Below are positions 15,369 to 21,650 of a stretch of 21,650 nt of DNA, piece by piece (the first letter of the stretch is position 1; each line of letters begins with the position of its first letter). The position numbers and the translations under genes are program-made. The DNA is taken from NCBI GenBank assembly GCA_964636675.1, contig CAZWUO010000042.1, forward strand, positions 1-21,650. Direction: 5' to 3'. The notes beneath the pieces were generated by a model. That model saw only the letters and a list, made by a program, of their open reading frames with translations. It did not search any database and had not been told where the DNA came from. Origin of the DNA: JALUUH01 sp964636675 (GTDB taxonomy: Bacteria; Pseudomonadota; Gammaproteobacteria; S012-40).

Positions 15369-15388
15369 TAGCCATCTTTAAATGGCTA
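15369..15388 (+). terminator. Hairpin directly after the cupin stop codon
   Basis: TAGCCAT (15369-15375), loop CTTTAA, ATGGCTA (15382-15388): a perfect 7-bp stem beginning 3 bases after the stop. No immediate T run follows, so termination would be weak. The right arm overlaps the right copy of the 14-base inverted repeat. Confidence 0.4.
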
Positions 15389-15394
15389 ACTCTT
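15381..15394 (-). repeat. Right copy of the 14-base inverted repeat enclosing the cupin gene
   Basis: AATGGCTAACTCTT is the exact reverse complement of 14751-14764. The distance between outer ends is 644 bases. Confidence 0.6.
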
Positions 15395-15953
15395 AAACGA
15401 ACTTATATTATTTAACGGTTTTTTATCTTCACGTCATAGCAGGCAATTGGCAACGACAATTGGGGGCGCACCCTTTAAAGAGTGCATCCCCAATATCACA
15501 CAGCCCGGTGATCACAATGCCATACTTTGTGTTTATGCATTTCACGTTGTTATGGGTATACGTGTCGGATAACATAATATTGGCGTAAACGTTTGTGGCT
15601 CAGTGGAATAGCTGAACTCATCGGTAAATGATCAAGCAATGTCGTGATATGCTCGAAGTTTCTGCGCCGGTATTGGAGCGTCTTTAGTTTGTTGATCACC
15701 GCTTTTTCGGATCTATAGGTGCACACTTTTTTAAGAGGATCATCCATTTTTCATGCACTAGCTTACGGCGTTATTCGCATTTATCTCCATGATTACAGAA
15801 GGTTAGACTTTTGAAGGGACTCTGAATTACATACGGAGTTTACACCCGATAAATGCAGTTACTTGTATTAAAGGCTGTGATCAAAAAGTGAAAGGCCTAG
15901 GCTAAATTATAGCCGTGTCGAGATGCTACAGAGGGCGACAGGAACACTAAAAA
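15395..15953. other. Non-coding stretch upstream of the first membrane paralogue
   Basis: About 560 bases with no supportable gene. It contains the strong hairpin at 15459-15494. A 65-codon minus-strand frame at 15747-15550 has no start signals and no recognised motif. Just upstream of the membrane gene there is GGCTA-AATTA-TAGCC (15900-15914), a small operator-like palindrome. Confidence 0.5.
15459..15494. repeat. Strong GC-rich hairpin
   Basis: ATTGGGG (15459-15465) pairs with CCCCAAT (15488-15494), and the inner GCGCAC pairs with GTGCAT with one wobble and one mismatch. The total is 13 positions with a 10-base loop. No T run follows on either side, so it is not a standard terminator. Confidence 0.6.
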
Positions 15954-16502
15954 TTGCGTCATGATAAAATAAGGAAGCAGAGGAAGCCAAACATCGTGAA
16001 GTGGGTCTACTTAGCTCTGGGGTTTCTGATACTGACTAATACATTTAATATTTTACTTCACCCGCTCTTTGTATTTGGTTATAGCCCTTTTTTTGACCCT
16101 ATATTGCCCACCATTATAACTAACGGTAACATTATAGATCCTAGAACGATGGCTGATCGCATAAAGACAGCCAATATTGGGAATAATGTTAGCCTTTTGG
16201 AGTATCCAATATTACTTGCTGTTATTGTTATTGCTTCAATAGTTGTCATTATCGGGCTAATCAAAGTAGCGTCCTGGTCTAGAGTTGCTGCCTACATTAC
16301 GATAGGTATCACAGCTATTGAAGGTATTGGTATGCACATATTTTTTATTGTTACTACTGAACGTAGCATAGAAAACCTATTACAAACATTTATAATATTT
16401 GATATTTTGCTTTTATTTTTAACATACAAAATTTACACCAGTGAACCCCTTAAAATTCATTTATCCAAACCCCCGTTAAATTCCAAGCAATCTATCCTTT
16501 AA
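15954..16502 (+). CDS. Small multi-pass membrane protein, paralogue 1 (start codon apparently lost)
   Basis: The product is a roughly 180-residue protein with about four hydrophobic helices (near residues 17-40, 84-104, 111-133 and 141-160), a basic N-terminus and a C-terminal tail YKIYTSEPLKIHLSKP. It is a paralogue of the genes at 17450-17890 and 17964-18446. In those two the protein starts MKPSI; here the corresponding codon is AGG (15981-15983), not ATG, with an AAGGA site at the correct 5-base distance. Translation might instead use TTG at 15954 or GTG further down, or be lost. I do not recognise a family and assign no function. The last 98 bases of gene and flank are nearly identical to the third paralogue. 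Confidence 0.6.
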   Translation: MRHDKIRKQRKPNIVKWVYLALGFLILTNTFNILLHPLFVFGYSPFFDPILPTIITNGNIIDPRTMADRIKTANIGNNVSLLEYPILLAVIVIASIVVIIGLIKVASWSRVAAYITIGITAIEGIGMHIFFIVTTERSIENLLQTFIIFDILLLFLTYKIYTSEPLKIHLSKPPLNSKQSIL

Positions 16503-16521
16503 TTATTTAAATCAATTGTAT
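16424..16521 (+). repeat. 98-base direct repeat, copy 1
   Basis: It covers the last codons and the 3' flank of paralogue 1 and matches 18368-18465 with about nine substitutions and no indel. Because the match continues past the stop codon, it shows duplication of a DNA block, not only protein similarity. Confidence 0.8.
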
Positions 16522-16611
16522 GGCGTCGATTACAGGTACCCCGGAATACATGTAGAGTCAAATATTATTAATTGTTTTGGGTCGATGTGTTTGGCTTGAT
16601 TAAGTTTATCA

Positions 16612-16638
16612 AATTTATTTAATTTATTTAATTTATTT
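16612..16638. repeat. Three tandem copies of a 9-base AT unit
   Basis: AATTTATTT is repeated exactly three times in the gap after paralogue 1. It is probably slippage in AT-rich spacer DNA. Confidence 0.7.
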
Positions 16639-16764
16639 AATCAGATAGGCTGAATACGTCTCATTTGCATATTGTTAGTGGGATAAAGTGTTGCCAGGAT
16701 GGCAAGCACTAACGATTTATGTCCTGACAGCTCAACGTTTTTCTTAATTAAATGGAGATTGATT

Positions 16765-17073
16765 ATGAAATTAAAATTTAGCGGCTTAGCTGCAATGATG
16801 GTAGCGTTCTTTGTGTTTACCGTAACATCCGTTCAGGCTGATACGGCTACTCCTGATATACTTTCCTCTGTTTCACCTGAATTAGTACAGACTTTAACCA
16901 AAGCTGAGTCTGCTGAGACTAGAGGGGAATATTGGCAAACTATTTATTTTTTTGATGGTAGCTCTTCTATCAGTGGCTTCCAGTATTCATCAAACCCGTT
17001 GCCATCTTTTGAAGTTATTAGCAACGGGTTCATCACTAGAACATATCTAGGCGGGTCTTATGTTTCTCGATAG
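16765..17073 (+). CDS. Small secreted protein of unknown function
   Basis: I place the start at the ATG at 16765, which has a GGAG site 7 bases upstream; an in-frame ATG at 16699 would put 22 unlikely residues before the signal peptide. The 102-residue product has a clear signal peptide (MKLKFSGLAAMMVAFFVFTV, cleavage after VQA at about residue 25). The mature part is about 77 residues, Ser-, Thr- and aromatic-rich, with no cysteine: it includes EYWQTIYFFDGSSSISGFQY and ends FITRTYLGGSYVSR. It matches no family I know. Two hairpins follow. It sits between two paralogous membrane proteins; a link to the downstream exporter-like operon as a cargo is possible but unproven. Confidence 0.7.
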   Translation: MKLKFSGLAAMMVAFFVFTVTSVQADTATPDILSSVSPELVQTLTKAESAETRGEYWQTIYFFDGSSSISGFQYSSNPLPSFEVISNGFITRTYLGGSYVSR

Positions 17074-17090
17074 TTTTTAAAAAGCTGTGT

Positions 17091-17120
17091 GCGAATACTG
17101 GCCGTTTTGTCAGTATTCGC
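17091..17120 (+). terminator. Hairpin after the small secreted protein gene
   Basis: GCGAATACTG (17091-17100), a 10-base loop and CAGTATTCGC (17111-17120) form a perfect 10-bp stem starting 18 bases after the stop codon. No strong T run follows, but the stem and place fit a transcript end or 3' stabiliser. Confidence 0.6.
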
Positions 17121-17449
17121 CGCTAAGTTATTTTGAATCTACTCAGGCAAGTAAATCACAATGGGGCCTTGTGCTCCCATTGATCTGAATTTTTATCGAC
17201 ACCCTCTCAGGATGTGCTTTGGTGATTTTGTTCTTTTTGCTCGAAATTACCCCATAAAGATTAAGATTGATGTTTTAATAAATGCCACATCCCTAAGTTA
17301 GGTGCCTAATGTAGACTGAATGAGATGGGTAACTTGGCTGAGCAGGCACTCTACTCCATCAGTTGTTTTTTTAATAGTTTTTCATCTTTTGTTACTATTA
17401 ATGGTGAAGAAGTTATTATTTATTGTTTTTAAATTTTTGAGGCATGTGT
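17121..17449. other. Intergenic stretch between the small secreted protein and paralogue 2
   Basis: About 330 bases with a second hairpin at 17159-17182 and otherwise AT-rich DNA. A 61-codon frame beginning at 17320 overlaps the next gene and looks spurious. Confidence 0.5.
17159..17195 (+). terminator. Terminator-like hairpin
   Basis: CAATGGG (17159-17165), a 10-base loop, CCCATTG (17176-17182), then ATCTGAATTTTTATCG with five T residues about 7 bases after the stem. A second transcript end after the small secreted protein gene is plausible. Confidence 0.45.
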
Positions 17450-17890
17450 ATGAAACCAAGCATCGTCAACTGGGCTTATATCGGTTTAGCGTGTTTATTG
17501 CTTAGCAATATACTAGGTAGTGTAAGCACTATTAATTATATTTATATAATGTCCAGTGATGAAGATTTTCTATATTCCCCTGTTTTATTAATTATATCAG
17601 TAGTTATTATTGCTGTATCAACCATTGCTGTTTTTGGGCTGGTAAAAAAAAACTCATGGGCAAGAATTGTTACCTCTAGTGTTATAGGTGTTCCAGCAAT
17701 TCTGCTACTGGGGATGCTGGGCATGAATATATATCATACAAGCATTACATCAACGCCAGCGACGCCCTCTAATTTATTAATAGTACTTTCAGTCTTTGGA
17801 GCTTCTCTTTTATTATTAGCATATAAACTTTACACAAGTGAATCATTTAAAAATTATTTATCCAAACCTCAATCAAAGTTCAAGGAATAA
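17450..17890 (+). CDS. Small multi-pass membrane protein, paralogue 2
   Basis: This is a 146-residue membrane protein beginning MKPSIVNWAYIGL. I prefer the ATG at 17450 to the one at 17444 because the GAGG site is 7 bases from it and because the third paralogue starts at the same residue. About four hydrophobic helices are seen, near residues 6-32, 44-66, 72-94 and 106-124, with WARIV after helix two and the tail LAYKLYTSESFKNYLSKPQ. The tail and the N-terminal motif are shared with paralogues 1 and 3. It is the most divergent of the three. The function is unknown; no enzymatic motif is visible. Confidence 0.72.
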   Translation: MKPSIVNWAYIGLACLLLSNILGSVSTINYIYIMSSDEDFLYSPVLLIISVVIIAVSTIAVFGLVKKNSWARIVTSSVIGVPAILLLGMLGMNIYHTSITSTPATPSNLLIVLSVFGASLLLLAYKLYTSESFKNYLSKPQSKFKE

Positions 17891-17963
17891 TTATTCAGTT
17901 CCAGCAAAGTGAGAGTTACAATGGTTTAGAACGGGTATTTTTTGAGAAGGCTTAAGAATAAAC

Positions 17964-18446
17964 ATGAAACCAAGTATATTAAACTGGATTTACCTCGTGC
18001 TAGGATACTTGGTGCTAGACACTATCCTCCAGGTGGTAGGTGGTTTCCAGTATGCATTTAAACCTGGAAATGATAATAGTTTTTTTGATTTCTCTATTTT
18101 TCCAGTAACTACTGCTACTGCATTTTATTTCCCTATTTTTCCAATAATTACGGCTGCTGCATCAATAGTTGCTATTATTGGGCTAACAAGAAAAATGGCA
18201 TGGGCGAAAATTATCGCCTTCGTTGTTATAGTTGTTGATAGATTTATCGCGCTTAGTTTCAGTGTATACGTGTATCTTGCTAGCGATGATGTTAAAGAAA
18301 TCACTGATATATTAATGTCATCAATGATGTCATCGTTGATATTTAGCATCCCTCTTTTATTTTTAGCATACAAAATTTACACCAGCGAACCCCTTAAAAT
18401 TTATTTATCCAGACCCCAATTAAATTCCAGGCAGCCTATCCTTTAA
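17964..18446 (+). CDS. Small multi-pass membrane protein, paralogue 3
   Basis: This is a 160-residue membrane protein starting MKPSILNWIYLVLGYLVL. Four hydrophobic segments are visible (near 6-27, 52-76, 84-108 and 118-140), the motif MAWAKIIAF after the second, and the tail LAYKIYTSEPLKIYLSRPQ. It closely matches paralogue 1 at its end and paralogue 2 at its start. It follows paralogue 2 by 73 bases, with AGAAGG about 13 bases before the ATG. The 42 bases to the next start are within operon distance, so it could be transcribed with the barrel-peptidase operon downstream. No function can be assigned from sequence. Confidence 0.72.
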   Translation: MKPSILNWIYLVLGYLVLDTILQVVGGFQYAFKPGNDNSFFDFSIFPVTTATAFYFPIFPIITAAASIVAIIGLTRKMAWAKIIAFVVIVVDRFIALSFSVYVYLASDDVKEITDILMSSMMSSLIFSIPLLFLAYKIYTSEPLKIYLSRPQLNSRQPIL

Positions 18447-18465
18447 CTATTTAAATCAATTGTAT
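18368..18465 (+). repeat. 98-base direct repeat, copy 2
   Basis: It matches 16424-16521 at about 89 of 98 positions without indels. It includes the end of paralogue 3 and about 20 bases after its stop. Confidence 0.8.
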
Positions 18466-18503
18466 CGAGTCGATTTTACCAGATAATCGTGATAGATGTA
18501 CCC

Positions 18504-19468
18504 ATGCAAAAAAACAGGCTATATCATCAAAAATTATTAAGCAATAACAAGCTTCTTTTTTTAATTTTTTCTACGCTAATGGTTTGCTCTGTAGACGCAG
18601 AGGTGAAAACAAAAACAGAGCAATCTTTTGCTAACGCTGAAATAAGCGCGATAATAGGAGAAGCGCCCACAGACGATCCCGGGGGAAATATTAGCCGTCT
18701 GTTTCTCCGGGATTCTGAGGTCTTGTTACAGCCCCGGGAAATACAAATCTCTATCGGATTTAACTACAATACCAACGAAAACCAGCGTAGTTTCAGAAAA
18801 AACAGGAACCGAAGTATCTCCATACCGCTTAATATCAGTTATGGTTTAACAAAAAAACTGGAGGTGAATGCTTCACTCCCCTTTCTATACAATGAAAATG
18901 AAATAATTTCTGCGACTAATGTCAGCGATAGCAGTAAATCGGGTGTTGGTGACCTTGCGCTTGGTTTATTTTATACATTGAAATCCGAATCAAGCTCATC
19001 ACCTTCCATAACTAGCTCGATTAATGTGACGACACCAACGGGAAGCACGGCAGATCCTGCAGACTTGAATGACCTTTCTACTGGTGGGGACTGTCTACAG
19101 GTTTTAGTCTGTCAAAAACGATTGATCCCGCCGTTGTGTTTTTTAGTATTGGCTATCAATATACTTTTGATGATGAGCAATTTGGTTCTAATATACAACC
19201 CGGAGATACCTTCAATTATGGCTTTGGAGCAGGCTTATCTATCAATAGCTTGATCGCATTCTCTGCTCGTATATCCGCTAGTTACCAAAAAGAAACTCAA
19301 TTAAACAAGCAGCAGGTGCGTGGAACAAGTTCCGAACCTATTTCTTTGATTGGTAGTATGTCTTATCGACTGAGCAACGAGACACGGCTTGAAACAACCC
19401 TTAATCTGGGTGCTTCTGACGATGCTGGAGATATAGGTATGGGTTTTTCTTATATCTGGAATTTATAG
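18504..19468 (+). pseudogene. Outer-membrane beta-barrel transporter-like gene with a frameshift
   Basis: The first part, from the ATG at 18504, encodes a signal peptide (KLLFLIFSTLMVCSVDA) and amphipathic strands such as REIQISIGFNYN, SISIPLNISYGLTKKLEVNASLPFLY and GVGDLALGLFYTL, then TTPTGSTADPADLNDLSTGG. The frame then breaks. The continuing frame reads LSTGFSLSKTIDPAVVFFSIGYQY and goes on in barrel strands to MGFSYIWNL, ending with the aromatic terminus usual for outer-membrane barrels. One G missing from the G run at 19086-19089 explains the break; restored, the protein is about 321 residues. The strand pattern resembles the phenol-degradation MetA-like/FapF-like barrels. The stop at 19466-19468 overlaps the GTG of the next gene by one base. 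It may be a real lesion or a sequencing error. Confidence 0.7.
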
Positions 19469-20184
19469 TGGCTACTCACTATTTAGCAAAACGTGCTCTA
19501 TGGATCTCAATCTTGTTGGTATTCATTATATTGTATTCTGGGTGTGCTTCCCATCTGCCGCTCCTCAGTAACGCAGGTCATCCGATTGATAACTCCACAA
19601 ATAAGGTGACCAGTTGGAAGCAATTAAACGAACAGAATGTAATCATGCAACGCTTTGATTATTCGTGTGGTGCAGCATCACTTGCAACCGTGATGAAGTA
19701 TTATTTTAATGAGGATGTTTCTGAACAAAAATTGCTGGATTACATTAAAGAAACGTTTGACAAACAAGAATACACGCGCATTGAAAGGGATGGGCTTTCT
19801 TTTCTGGAATTAGAAAAAATTAGTCGGTCGCGGGGGTATCAGTCTGCCAGTGTTCGCTTGAAACTTCCTGCGTTATTGGAATTATCAGGCCCTGTTATCG
19901 TTTTTCTGAGTAGAAACGAATATAAACATTTTGCCGTTTTGAGAGGCGTCAAAGAAGATCGGGTTTATCTGACCGACCCCAGTCGCGGTAATATTCGATT
20001 GCCCATTCAAGAGTTTATGCGCGAGTGGAAAGGAGAGACATTTGTTTTAGGCAAAAAGGGTTTTGGTACTCCCAATAAACATACTTTAGCGATATTACAC
20101 GACTCAGGGTTTCGGAATGAACGGGATTTGTTACGGCAGCCCCTGTTAGATCAACCCAAAATAAGATTACCCAGATTAGAATGA
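19468..20184 (+). CDS. C39-type cysteine peptidase, FapD-like putative lipoprotein
   Basis: This 238-residue protein starts at a GTG that overlaps the barrel gene's stop. An N-terminal hydrophobic segment ends YSGC at Cys26, so it is probably a lipoprotein. The C39-like papain fold is seen as FDYSCGAASLATVMKYY with catalytic Cys67, YKHFAVLRGV with His154, and VYLTDPSRGNI with Asp170. C39 domains cut leader peptides at double-glycine sites in ABC exporters; here there is no transporter domain, so it is free-standing, like FapD of the functional-amyloid system. The preceding gene encodes a barrel and the next a subtilase, which suggests a role in maturation or export at the envelope. All three catalytic residues are intact. 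Its end overlaps the protease start by four bases (ATGA). Confidence 0.85.
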   Translation: MATHYLAKRALWISILLVFIILYSGCASHLPLLSNAGHPIDNSTNKVTSWKQLNEQNVIMQRFDYSCGAASLATVMKYYFNEDVSEQKLLDYIKETFDKQEYTRIERDGLSFLELEKISRSRGYQSASVRLKLPALLELSGPVIVFLSRNEYKHFAVLRGVKEDRVYLTDPSRGNIRLPIQEFMREWKGETFVLGKKGFGTPNKHTLAILHDSGFRNERDLLRQPLLDQPKIRLPRLE

Positions 20185-21650
20185 ATACTTGCTTACAAAA
20201 AGTCCTTAAGTACGCTATTTTTAGTCTTTTGCTATTCTCCCCCGGTTTAACGCTAGCGGAACCGTTGGATGTTATACCGTTAAATTTTAAGCATCTTATT
20301 CATCAACATGACAAGACAACTAAGCTCCGCCCTGAATTAATAAAAAAATTACACCAGTTTGAAACACAAAGTACTTCTCGGGTTTATTTAAACAGTAAAC
20401 CTGTAAAAAATAAAAGTGATCAATTCGTGTTAGTTGATGCTATTGCCAAAGGAGATTCCGAGATTCTTTTAAACGACCTGGTAGCCCTTGGGTTAGAATC
20501 TACGGCTATCAATGGACGTATCATTTCAGGTCAACTCCCACTTGCAGCATTAGATAAGCTGGATCCCCTACAATCTTTAAATGAGATTAAATCCAGCCAC
20601 ATTATGACCTCACAAGGCTCTGTTGTTACTCAGGGGGATCAGTCCCAACAATCAGACCTTGCGCGTCAAAATTTTGCTGTAGACGGTAGTGGTATTACTA
20701 TTGGGGTTATATCAGACGCTATAATTGCTTGGAGGGCGCAGCAGCAGACAAACAGAGCAAAGACCTTCCGGAAAACGCATTACCGATTAAAGATGCTTTG
20801 GATTGTACCGGCAAAACCGATGAAGGCCGGGCTCTAATGCAGATTATCCATGATATCGCACCAGGTGCTCATCTTATTTTCCATAGTGGGGCCAATGGTC
20901 TTGCGAATGCTGCGAATGCCATCATGGAACTGGCATTTAAATTTAATACCGACGTTATTGTTGATGATGTTAAATTCCTTTCTGCAAATTTTTTTCAGGA
21001 AGATCCAATATCACAAGCGGTAGGCAGAGTTGTTAAAGCCGGTGTGGTCTATGTAACCGCTGCGGGTAATAGTGGGCGTAATTCATACCAAAATATTTAT
21101 AACGAATATATCAACACAGCCTTGCAGCTGAATGCACATGATTTCGATCCTGGTGAAGGTGTGGATATCTATCAACGTATCCATGTTCCTGAAGGTCTTG
21201 GATTCAACCTGTTGCTTCAATGGGACTCCTCCGCTTATTCAATAAACGGAGAACCAGGCTCACAAACTGACCTTGATATCTTCATATTCAATGAATCACA
21301 TACAGAAATCCTGGCGTCTTCTACGTTCGGAAATGTTGGCAGAGACCCCGTTGAATTTATACAATTTTTCAATCCAGAAGACTCCGGTCAGAGCAAATTC
21401 GACCTTATGATTACCAAAGCAAGCGGCGCGTCCCCCAGCTTGTTAAAATATATTATTCTAAATAGTTTTGACGGTATTATCCAAGAATTCAAGACAGACA
21501 GTAGTGGGTTATTTGGACATGCAAATTCAAAATTTGCAATCACCGTAGGTGCTGCCAATTACCTTGACACACCTGCATTTGGTACACCTCTTCCTCTACT
21601 GCAATATTTTTCCTCAGCGCGCGGCACACCCCGGGCCTCCGCTCTGCACG
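20181..21650 (+). pseudogene. Secreted subtilisin-like (S8) protease, frameshifted and cut by the window edge
   Basis: The gene starts with a signal peptide (MNTCLQKVLKYAIFSLLLFS, cleavage near Ala26) and a propeptide-like region to about residue 165. Then DGSGITIGVISD supplies the catalytic-Asp segment. After codon 179 the frame changes: one base is missing near 20718, and the next frame reads YNCLEGAAADKQSKDLP, then DEGRALMQIIHDIAPGAHLIFHSG and GVVYVTAAGNSG, the usual S8 Asn region. It stays open to the window end with about 311 further codons, including a beta-rich insertion (QTDLDIFIFNESHTEILASS). The classical HGTH motif is replaced by DEGR, and the catalytic serine lies beyond the window. 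It is coupled to the C39 gene by an ATGA overlap. Confidence 0.72.

Noticed and set aside
15550..15747. Minus-strand frame of 65 codons, basic
   Set aside because: No start signals, no neighbour in the same direction, no family recognised.
13640..18500. CRISPR array or tRNA genes in the gene-poor region
   Set aside because: No regularly spaced repeats and no cloverleaf with a TTCRANY-type arm were seen.

Overview
The window looks like a chromosome segment of a gammaproteobacterium. The evidence is an mraZ-rsmH-ftsL-ftsI division cluster, a gspGHIJKLMN block of a Gram-negative type II secretion system, lipoprotein and signal-peptide genes typical of a double-membrane cell, and a secreted pentapeptide-repeat protein. 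I cannot name the genus from sequence alone.

Left third (1-6608). On the minus strand, mraZ starts the division and cell-wall (dcw) cluster, with a good sigma-70 promoter and three 10-bp-spaced MraZ boxes in its leader. It is followed, after an unusually long 210-bp gap holding a second good promoter, by rsmH, ftsL and the first 239 codons of ftsI, which runs off the left edge. Divergently, on the plus strand, lies a two-gene unit of a class II histone-deacetylase-like amidohydrolase and a histidine phosphatase. Convergent to it is a large TPR plus GT41 (O-GlcNAc-transferase/SPINDLY-like) protein.

Middle (6755-12561). A compact minus-strand gspG-H-I-J-K-L-M-N operon encodes the major pseudopilin, four minor pseudopilins and the GspL/M/N inner-membrane parts. 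gspC, D, E and F are absent from this end, so the remaining components must be encoded elsewhere. A divergent secreted pentapeptide-repeat protein shares the upstream region.

Right third (13640-21650) is visibly more AT-rich, gene-poor and mosaic, and reads as accessory DNA. It has a 1.25-kb non-coding stretch with a compact GC-richer block and several hairpins, then a cupin lipoprotein gene enclosed by a 14-bp inverted repeat. Next come three paralogous small multi-pass membrane proteins, one of which seems to have lost its ATG, with a small secreted orphan protein between the first two. The window ends with a translationally coupled operon of an outer-membrane beta-barrel protein, a C39-type cysteine-peptidase lipoprotein and a secreted subtilisin-like protease. 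Two of these last three genes carry single-base frameshifts. The barrel plus C39 pair recalls the FapF/FapD part of the functional-amyloid (Fap) export machinery, so a small export-and-processing system, possibly decaying, is the most interesting reading. This is inference from domain content only.
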